Source of the DNA: Symsagittifera roscoffensis
Taxonomy: Eukaryota; Xenacoelomorpha; Acoela; Convolutidae
NCBI RefSeq assembly: GCF_963678635.1
Contig: NC_087062.1
Location: forward strand, 50,854,178 to 50,918,177
Direction: 5' to 3'
Length of the DNA stretch: 64,000 nucleotides
The translations under genes and the position numbers were made by a program. The notes under the pieces were generated by a model. The model saw only the letters and a list, made by a program, of their open reading frames with translations, was not told where the DNA came from and ran no database searches. Positions 56,801 to 64,000 of this stretch are shown here, one piece after another; position 1 is the stretch's first letter, and each line of letters starts with the position of its first letter.

Positions 56801-59800
56801 ATGCCGTCGCTGAATAGAAACGAGAAAGAGCAGTGTGGGGGTTGTGGAAACTTGTACGTTAGAGCGCATGCAGCTCGACATAGGAAAAATTGTGTGCGAG
56901 GAGTTATTTCTTGTTCCGAATGTAGGTATTTCACTTACAATCAACACGAAAAGAACTATCACTTAGTCAAAAAACATGCTCAATCAACTTTCAAGCAATC
57001 AACGGTTTGCTCGTCTTGCGAAAAAGAATTTTTGAGTTACTACTCGCTCCAACAACACCGGAGAAAAGAGCATGGGGCGGAACAACGGAAGCTAAGTGAA
57101 ACGGTGGCAGACATGAACAAGATTGTGGAGGAGGAAGGAGATAATGGAGAGAAACTCAAAGAGGAGTTGAGTGCTTGTTAATACTTCCTGGTTGACACTG
57201 AGATAGAGAATGGGAGGCATAAGGTATTTAATTTTCATATGTCAAAGTTTGATACCAAGATTATCACCGAGAAGCTTCAAGAAATCTTCAACAAGTTGGA
57301 TTCCGCTTCAAAAATCAAAATTAATTTTGGTATTTGTTCTCCGTAATGTCGAAACGGGAGAATATCGGTGTTGTTATGCACTCGAAAGTAATACTTTGTT
57401 AAAAAAATCGCCTTTACTGTTGCTCGACGGCTCTTTGTTCATTGAAAAGTTTGATATCGTGGAGCAATGCACCCAGGAACGTCAGATTACAAAGTTGAGG
57501 TTCAATTTGATCACAAATGTCACTATTTTTGCTGCATTACTGAAAAACATCCCAATGGGATGTCCACACTCTGTCTTGCCTGAACCTTTACTAAAAAAAC
57601 CATTCAGTAAACTGTCTTTTATCGGATAAAGATAAACAACCATACAAAGATCATCTTTGTCTTTTCCGTGCGTTAACAATGTTTTTCCATGGTCATAGTA
57701 ACCTCGATGCTCATAAATCTCTGCTGTTTACAGAGTTTATATCAAATCTGGAATCGATCCGAAGAATTTTATGGAGCGTCAATCGATGATTTACCTCTTG
57801 TAGAGGGAATAAATGAACGAAACATATTCATTTACAATTTTGATATTCAGGAAGGAGAATATGTTGGAAAATTAGCCAGGCAAAATTTTGAAAAAATCAA
57901 AAAAACAGTCAAAATGCTAAGATTCAACAACCATTTCATTCACACGAATGATATTGATTCTTTCTTCAAGTGCTTTCAATGTCCTAGCTGTAACTGTTTC
58001 TTCAACAGATCAAACAACTTCAACAGACATCTTATGACTTAAAAATATAGAGTGCGACACATTTATCCAAAGAGTGTATATACACTTCGAGAAACGCTAC
58101 TTGAAAAGTTGGAAGGTTTCAATATCCCAGTTACGAAAGATAACAGACTATTCAACAACCTAGCCATTTTCAATTTTGAGTCGATATGTGTTCCATCAGA
58201 TGAACTGAAAGCTACCCAAACAACAGCCTGGATTGGAAAACACGTTCCAATTTCTGTATCAATATCCTCGAACCTGATAGATGAACCTTTTTTTATAACA
58301 AAAATCCGCAAAAACTTATTATCGATTTTGTAATCAAACTGCTGAGAAAAGTAAGCACAGAATGAGAACTAATTTTTAAGATGTTGAATGAGTAGTGAAT
58401 GGGCGGATGTCGGAAATTTTCCAAGAGTTGAATGAAAGATGTTGAAATCATCCAACTGAAAATTTTGAATACGAAGATGAATGTATAGACGATACAGAGG
58501 AAACTGATATTTCATCTCTGTTTTTGAGAAGGCAGAAAAATCAGCTGATTGATTTGAAACAAAATCTGCAGAGATATGTTAACACGTTACCTGTATTTGG
58601 GTTTAACAGTGGAAGACCTGATGTGAACTTGATCAAGAGTTATCTGACTCCCTACCTAATCAACGATAAAGAAGCTGAACCTATGTTTATCAAAAAGGCT
58701 AACGATTTCATATCCTTCAAGTTTTGAGATATACAGTTTCTCGATACCATGAAGTTTTTGGGTGGAGCAACATCTCTAGACTCCATTCTCAAAGCCTACA
58801 AAGCAAGTGAGAAAAAAGAGTTTTTCCCTTATGAGTGGTTTGACAGTGCAGACAAGCTCGAGAATGAAGAATAACCGCCATACGAAGCCTTTTTCAGTAA
58901 ATTGAGAAATATCAACCCTCTTGATAAAGACTTTATGGATTGTCACAAGTTGCGGTCAAGTGAAAGTGATGAGCAGCAAGCACTAATGAAACTTCAAATC
59001 AAGTCAGTACCCGCATCTGGATGGAATAATTACAAATATTTACAGGAGACTTGGCAGAAACTTTGAAAGACTACATTTAAAGATTTTTTGCAGTGGTACA
59101 ACAACAAAGATGTTGTTCCAATCATTGAAGCAATGCAATAAATGTTCAGTTTTACCATCAAAAAGAAATTGATATGTTAAAACTTGGTTCTACTCTTCCA
59201 AATCTGGCAAATTTTTTGTCGGCTTAAATCAACCAATGAAAAATTCTACCCTTTTTGCGAAAGTCATAGAGATTTGTGCGAGAAAATTAGAGAGGATATG
59301 ACGCGTGGACCATCAATTGAGTTTACGCGAAAAGCTGTTGTGGATGAAACTGTTATCAGGGATTCATCAAATATATACAAATCAATTGTTGGAATTGATG
59401 CGAGCCAGCTCTATCCCGATTCAATGTGTCAAGACATGCCAACAGGATTGTACACAAGATGGGAGTTTGATTCCGATATGCAAAAATTCAAGGCTAGACA
59501 TAACCGAACTCGCAGTTTTGAGAACATGGTCATGTCTTACTACCAAGAAAGCAGACCAGAATGCAGAATTGAGAGCTTCCACACATCTGGAAATCAAAAG
59601 AAAATTTACTGTTTCAATGTTGATGGATTTTGCTATCACTGCAAAACAGCGTTTGAAGCAATGGGATGCTATTACCATTTTTTTCCTAGCCAGGAGACCC
59701 GTCCCTTACTAAGCGATGAAGATATTGAGAGAGGAAACAAAAGCAGAGAGATGGATGACTTGAGACGTCAGTATATTCGCGAAAAAGCATACAACATTGA

Positions 59801-61085
59801 AGAGATGTGGGAATGTGAGTGGTGGCAAAATTTCAAAACGAACAAAAAAATAAAGAATCATATCCGATCCAAATTTCCCTACAAAAGACCTCTCTCTACT
59901 GATTCTTTATTGGAAAAAATAAGAGATGTATCTCTTTATGGCTTAGTTGTTCCACACGAACTGAAAGCAAAATTTTCTAACTTTCCTCCAACTTTTAAAA
60001 ACACCGAAGTTGGAAGAAATGACATTGGGGGAATTATGCAAAACTATGCCATTGAAAATGATCTTCTTAAGCATCCCCAGCGAATGCTAATATCTAGTTT
60101 CAAACTAGAAAATGCATCCATCATTACTCCTCTTTTCAATTTCTACATGGAGCTTGGCTTACAGTGTACAAAAAATTAACGCTTTGTACAGCATCTCCCT
60201 CAAAAATGCTTCAACGAGTTTGTTCAGTCGGTTGATGATGCTAGAAGGGAAGGAGATGAGAACCCTTTATCCTGTGTCTTTGCAGAGACTATGAAGCTTT
60301 TAGGTAATTCATCCTACGGTTACCAGATAATGGACAGATCGAGACATACGATCACAAAGTATTTAAATGATGAGAAAACACACGAAGCCATTAATGAACC
60401 ACTCTTCAAACGATTGAACACCGTTCAGAAAAATTTGTACGAGATTGAGTTACTAAAGTCAACAATTGAGCACAAAGAACCCATAATAGTCGGATTTTTC
60501 ATTCTGCAGTATGCAATGCTGAGAATGCTTGAGCTTTACTACAATTTTTTCGACAAATTTTGTGTTGTAAATAATTTCGAGGAACTAAAAATGGACACGG
60601 ATTTGCTGTATTTAGCTCTTGCTGAGGAAAATTTTTATGATTGTTTTCGTCCGGAGAAAAAGGTGACTGGGAAAAGTTGAGAGAAAAAAAGTTGAGAGAA
60701 TTTTTTTTTCCACGAACATGTTGTAGCGTTCGTAAGAAGCACAATGAACGAGAGCCTGGTCTGTTCAAAGAAGAATTTAGGTGTACAGAGATGCTATGTT
60801 TTTGCAGCAAGACTTATTGTTGCTATGACAACAAATCAGACAAGATGAAGTTTAGCAGCAAAGCATTGAATAAAAGAATTCTAGAGGAATTTGGTGATGG
60901 TCCTATTGAAACAAAACAGGAAAGTACTCGACGAAGCAATCAACTTGACTTCAACAAACAGAGGATTTAGATCCATTAATCAGATGGTTGCTACATACGA
61001 GCAAATAAAGAAAGGATTGAGCTACTTTTACCCTAAACGACAAGTTCAGGACGACGGAATACACACAAAACCTTTGAACCTGTAA
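56801..61085 (+). pseudogene. DNA polymerase B (protein-primed type), fullest copy P4
   Basis: 56,801-57,181 encodes three zinc-finger-like units (CGGCGNLYVRAHAARHRKNC, CSECRYF...KKH, CSSCEKEFLSYYSLQQHRRK) and a charged helix. A TAA at 57,179 replaces Gln of the left-arm copy. Following ORFs carry the N-terminal region, a CPSC...NRHLMT finger (58,042), Exo I as IFNFESICVP (catalytic Asp changed to Asn, about 58,168), Exo II GFNSGRPDVNLIKSYL (about 58,600), Exo III LDTMKFLGGATSLDS, motif A DASQLYPDSM (Asp at 59,397), motif B KLLGNSSYGYQIMDRSRH (60,294-60,347), motif C MDTDLLYL (60,591-60,614), and the C-terminal Cys-rich EEFRCTEMLCFCSKTYC and GLSYFYPKRQVQDDGIHTK. Roughly ten stops or frameshifts break it. 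Polymerase motifs are present, so it is the best reference for the family here. Confidence 0.85.
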
Positions 61086-61147
61086 ATAACTGATAGTGTA
61101 ATAGCATTCAATTCAGTATTGATTAACTAACTGTGAACTTGTGGTAA

Positions 61148-62174
61148 AATGATTATACGAAGCAGTGATTTATATACTTCATCTTTTGAAAATAACATTT
61201 TTTCAAAAAAACATGATTTTTTTCTCGAAGTTTCGTTAGGTTTCAGTATAGCTTTAGATAATTTTCTCGTTGAATCGAGCCTATAAAACAATAATCAAAA
61301 CATTTAAACCGTAGAAGCTAGCTAAGAAATGTAAGTATCGGCAAAATCGAGCTCAAAAAATTCGGGCGCCAAAAATTTTTCTGAAACTTACCATCTTACC
61401 ATCTGAAACCTACTATCTTAATACATTGAGAAACCTATTCCCTGTCCTAGTTCATAGGAAATCTATAGCCTATCTTAATACATAGTTTGGTGACCGGATG
61501 CTGTATTCCCTATCTTAATACATGGGGGGCATTAACCACCCCACCCCCCCCCCCATCTCTGATCAGCTCACTTTTCTACTACTAAAGTGTTTGTTGCGGA
61601 AGCCGCTTACGATGCACAAAATGCACAGTTTGGCCTCGTAATGACTCAAAAAACTTGATTTTCTGAACTTTCAGTAGGTTCAGCAAAATTTCAGGTAGAT
61701 ATAGCCCAGTTGCGAAGAGCAAGATCATCTAATTAATTAAATATTAAGGGAAATTACATCAAATCCTAACGTGTTTTGAAGCTTTTAGAAATAATTTCTT
61801 TTTTTTTATAAAATATTTTTTTCCCAATCACTCTAACCATTGATTTACCATGAACCAAAATTGTGATTACAAGACCTTCATTCCACAATCTACATGTAAT
61901 TATTTATTGATATTTACCAGTTAGAAAACGCGTTCCGTAGTTTTTGCGAAAAAAACTAAGCACTTCCACGCAAAATCCAAAAAATTACAGTTTTTCGTAC
62001 CATTCTCTTCTCATCACTCTGAAACCTTACCAACCCTATTCCCCAATTGAATGAATTGTAGACTCTATACCCAATTCTAACACATAGCTTGAAGACCGAA
62101 GGTTCTATTCCCCTATCTTAAAACATGGAGGTCTCCAGGGGACCCCCCCTTCAGCCCCAACACCACGACTGAAG
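61148..62174. repeat. Right terminal inverted repeat of the palindrome
   Basis: Reverse complement of 42,714-43,682. It includes ATGCACAGTTTGGCCTCGTA near 61,620, a run of Cs with CCACCCC (about 61,537-61,555), and the outer GGGGACCCCCCC...CACGACTGAAG end. The outward sequence at 62,175 is unrelated to the left flank, which is the P1 relic. Confidence 0.85.
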
Positions 62175-62287
62175 TACAAAAACTTTATAATAGGTTTTGT
62201 CACATTAAAGTGCCTCGTCATTGCACTATTTTATGAGATGCGTTTTCCGAGCTGAGGTATTGGACTTATGATTTGCAAACACAGAAT

Positions 62288-62525
62288 CTCCCGGGTCGAG
62301 ATCCCGCTCAGAAACCGCTCATGATTTGAGCGGTTTGAGCGGTTTTCCAGCAAGATTTGAACGGCTTGGGCGGTTTGGGCGGTTGTTTTCGAAAAGCCGC
62401 TCAAACCGCTCAAATCTTGCTTAAAAAACCGCTCAAAAACCGCTCATTTCTTGCGGTGATTTTTGAACGGTTTTTCAAGCAAGATTTGAGCGGTTTTTGA
62501 GCGGTCTTCCCGGGTCGAGGTCCCA
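62288..62525. mobile_element. GAGCGGTTTTT inverted-repeat element, copy 4
   Basis: Starts CCCGGGTCGAGATCCC and ends with a direct copy of the same motif, CCCGGGTCGAGGTCCC (62,509-62,524), with alternating GAGCGG/CCGCTC units between. It is more GC-rich than the other copies (GGGCGGTTTGGGCGG). Confidence 0.65.
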
Positions 62526-62910
62526 GACTCATGTCCATACTTTCGCGACAAAACTTTGGCATGTCCAGACTTTCCAGACCAAAACATGGCATTTCCAGAC
62601 TTTTGCGACCATGATGGCTTTTGCGTTCTAAATTTTGCAGTTTCCCTGGAGCTTCAAAAAAGTAATTCATGTAGGGGCGAATTTAGGGGGGAGGGGCAGT
62701 GGGGGGGGGGGGGGGGGGGGGTGGAAGTTTTCCTTCAGGGATTTGACCCCTTGCCAAAAGCAACAAAACAGAAACAAAGTAACTGTATTAAGCAAAATGA
62801 TAAACTAATGAAACTTTGAAATACAAAACGCTACAGATGGTTGTATAAAAACAAAATCGTATTCTTCCCATGTAATTTATATTGGCTTCGCTGCGCGACA
62901 CTAGTTTCAG
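62526..62910. other. Short repeats, a 21-G run and tRNA 5' flank
   Basis: 62,530-62,610 holds three degenerate copies of CATGTCCAGACTTTNCNGACCAAAACATGGCA. A run of 21 G starts at 62,701, preceded by GGGGGGAGGGGCAG, likely to form G-quadruplex and prone to length change. The rest is unremarkable upstream sequence of the tRNA. Confidence 0.6.
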
Positions 62911-62983
62911 GGCAGCATGGCCTAACGGATAAGGCGTCTGACTTCGAATCAGAAGATTGGGGGTTCAAATCCCTCTGTGGTCG
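62911..62983 (+). tRNA. tRNA-Arg (anticodon TCG)
   Basis: 73 nt. D arm GCC/GGC, anticodon stem TCTGA/TCAGA with loop CTTCGAA (anticodon TCG at 62,944-62,946), T arm GGGGG/CCCTC with loop TTCAAAT, and discriminator G. The body closely follows animal tRNA-Arg(TCG). The acceptor stem GGCAGCA/TGTGGTC has two G-U pairs and an A-G mismatch at the fourth pair, unlike the fully paired stem usual in animals, so it could be ageing. A TTTTT pol III terminator lies at 62,986-62,990. It lies in the FAM81 intron in the same direction. There is no intron and no encoded CCA. Confidence 0.8.
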
Positions 62984-62985
62984 AC

Positions 62986-62990
62986 TTTTT
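62986..62990 (+). terminator. Pol III T-run terminator of the tRNA-Arg
   Basis: Five Ts three bases after the tRNA 3' end, the usual spacing for RNA polymerase III termination. Confidence 0.75.
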
Positions 62991-62995
62991 ATTAT

Positions 62996-63208
62996 TAAAT
63001 TTTGCGCGGTTTTTGAGCGGTTTTTTTAGATAAACCGCTCAAAACCGTTCAAATCTTGCGCGGTTTTTGAGCGGTTTGTTTAGATAAACTGTTCAAAAAC
63101 CGCTCAAACCGCTCATTTTGAAGCAAGATTTTGAGCGTAATTGTCTAAAAAAACCGCTCGAACCGCTCAAATCTTGCTTCAAATTAGGTGAAAAATCTCG
63201 ACTCGGGC
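62996..63208. mobile_element. GAGCGGTTTTT inverted-repeat element, copy 5
   Basis: Almost the same as the right part of copy 1 (27,120-27,318), including TTGCGCGGTTTTTGAGCGG, TTTTAGATAAACCGCTC, the GAAGCAAGATTTTGAGCGTAATTG stretch and the right end CAAATTAGGTGAAAAATCTC GACTCGGG. The left end is missing. It begins 6 bp after the tRNA terminator. Confidence 0.75.
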
Positions 63209-63225
63209 TCTGATAAAAATTAATG

Positions 63226-63600
63226 AAGAAAGATAGTCGAAAACATGTTCGAAACAAAATCCAACACAACGTGTTGTCAAAACATAGTCGAAAACAAAGT
63301 CGAACACAAACTATAATCGAAATATGGTATAAAACAAAGAGTGGTCGGGGCATAGTTGAAAACAAACTCGGCCAAATTGTAGGCGAACAGAAAACTAAAA
63401 CATAATTGAAAATTTCATTGAAACATAATCGAAAACAATTTACATCTGTCAAGTCGATGAAAAAAAACAGGCACGTTCAATTGTGTTGGTCAGAACATAG
63501 GTAATTCGGGTCAAGTCAGTCGAAGCATAGCACGCTTGGTTCCAACACAGTCGAACTCATTTTCCTTCAATATTCTTGGTCGAGTCTGTCGGATCATAAC
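63226..63600. repeat. Degenerate CATAGTCGAAAACAAA repeats
   Basis: Variants of CATAGTCGAAAACAAAGTCGAACACAA recur about fifteen times without a fixed period, up to 25 bp before the exon acceptor. They keep stop-poor frames on the minus strand (63,093-63,452), which are artefacts. Confidence 0.6.
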
Positions 63601-63624
63601 TCGAACATTCCATTTGTATTGCAG

Positions 63625-63811
63625 ACTGATTCATCAGGAGAAGACTACGCAGACACTGATAGACAAAGCGTATAAAATTAAGGAGGATATCATAGAGAGC
63701 ATGAACCTGTCACATGGCTCGTGGCAGAACGAGAAGGAGGCCAGGGCTCTCCTCACAGACCACATCCGCAACATTACAGTCATCGTCAAGAGACTGTCTC
63801 GAGAGATAGAG
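63625..63811 (+). CDS. FAM81: FAM81-like protein, second exon
   Basis: The acceptor TTTGTATTGCAG ends at 63,624 and the donor GAG|GTACAA at 63,812. The 187-bp exon completes the split Arg and encodes 62 residues: LIHQEKTTQTLIDKAYKIKE, DIIESMNL, NEKEARALLTDHIRNITVIV and KRLSREIE. FAM81A/B share the order EKTT, (F/Y)-IK-DI, HIRNIT-IVK-L-R-IE at this place, which makes the family call strong. The segment is an amphipathic coiled coil. Later exons lie right of the window. The exon shows no stop or shift and its GC-rich codons differ from the repeats around it, consistent with a functioning gene. Confidence 0.8.
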
Positions 63812-64000
63812 GTACAATTATGACATTTTCATAACCTACTCGTCCCATTCTTAAAATTAGATCCCCATATACTATGCTGACGTAGTTTTTTTTTTTTTAA
63901 AAGACTGACTTCAGCGATCCACTCACAGTGTACACAATTCAAAATTTATCTGTCTGCAGTTTGAGGCCAGCTGATTGTTCATATTTCATTCCGACTTTCG
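63812..64000 (+). other. Start of the next FAM81 intron
   Basis: GTACAA donor, then AT-rich sequence with a run of Ts (63,888-63,899). No exon is recognisable before the window ends. Confidence 0.5.

Larger units (their letters stand above)
42714..62174. mobile_element. Giant palindromic polB element (Polinton/Maverick-like)
   Basis: CTTCAGTCGTG at 42,714 is inverted at 62,164-62,174, and the sequence remains inverted-symmetric inward: terminal repeat (about 1 kb), polB C-terminus, polB N-terminus, a shared non-coding stretch, a small ORF (U3), an AT-rich part and a 31-bp repeat array whose axis lies near 55,603. The right arm is about 6.6 kb. The left arm is about 12.9 kb because it contains a 3,645-bp tandem duplication, a partial duplicate of the U2-U3 region (about 50,930-51,860) and a 1.27-kb stretch (53,476-54,744) absent from the right arm. 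The polB type is that of Polinton/Maverick and related protein-primed elements. I found no integrase, packaging ATPase, protease or capsid gene, so the element is either a defective Polinton or a different polB-only linear element. Confidence 0.75.
38437..63624 (+). other. 25.2-kb phase-2 intron of the FAM81-like gene
   Basis: Donor GTAAGT at 38,437 and acceptor TTTGTATTGCAG ending at 63,624. The exon ends join without frame change. The intron contains two groups of GAGCGGTTTTT elements, a foldback repeat, the whole polB palindrome and a tRNA-Arg. The phase agreement and the family match across the junction are the evidence; no transcript is available. Confidence 0.6.

Noticed and set aside
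42714-62174. Complete Polinton/Maverick
   Set aside because: No retroviral-type integrase, packaging ATPase, cysteine protease or jelly-roll capsid sequence was seen on either strand, so only polB is supported.

Overview
This is animal nuclear DNA, most likely from an invertebrate. It is AT-rich and intron-bearing, carries a eukaryotic tRNA-Arg(TCG), two animal-type gene remnants (a FAM81-family gene and a DCLRE1C/Artemis-like pseudogene), BEL/Pao retrotransposons and a protein-primed family-B DNA polymerase element of Polinton/Maverick type. There is no bacterial operon structure. The species cannot be fixed from the sequence. Most of the window is decayed mobile DNA.

Layout. (1) 1-4.3 kb: a broken envelope glycoprotein gene resembling the gB/chuvirus-type glycoproteins found in invertebrate genomes, followed with a 4-base ATGA overlap by a second broken ORF of unknown kind. 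(2) 4.3-6.9 kb: AT-rich and gene-free. (3) 6.9-28 kb: a cluster of BEL/Pao remnants on the + strand. One nearly complete but fully frameshifted gag-PR-RT-RNaseH-IN copy (7.2-13.4 kb) is followed by at least four truncated or chimeric copies. Several stops are identical between copies, so the cluster probably grew by DNA-level duplication of an already dead element. (4) 27-33 kb: inverted-repeat elements built from a GAGCGGTTTTT-type motif, a (CA)n tract, a 2.38-kb (ATAC)n microsatellite and a roughly 198-bp satellite. (5) 33.9-36.1 kb: a DCLRE1C-like pseudogene with lost metal ligands, followed by an ORF made of 126-bp repeats in a 378-bp higher-order pattern. (6) 38.2-63.8 kb: two exons of a FAM81-like gene, at 38,225-38,436 and 63,625-63,811. 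They join in phase across a 25-kb intron.

The FAM81 intron holds the most unusual structure. At 42.7-62.2 kb there is a giant imperfect palindrome. Each arm carries a polB gene pointing outward, with an N-terminal C2H2 finger region. The arms end in roughly 1-kb inverted repeats and meet at a symmetric array of exactly 31-bp repeats (axis near 55.60 kb). The left arm also has three small unrecognised ORFs transcribed divergently from polB, plus a very recent 3,645-bp tandem duplication of a polB that had already lost motif A. An older polB relic lies just outside at 40.1-42.7 kb. All polB copies are broken.

Working genes are few. The FAM81 exons and possibly the tRNA-Arg are the only features that look functional; the rest records insertion, inversion, duplication and decay.
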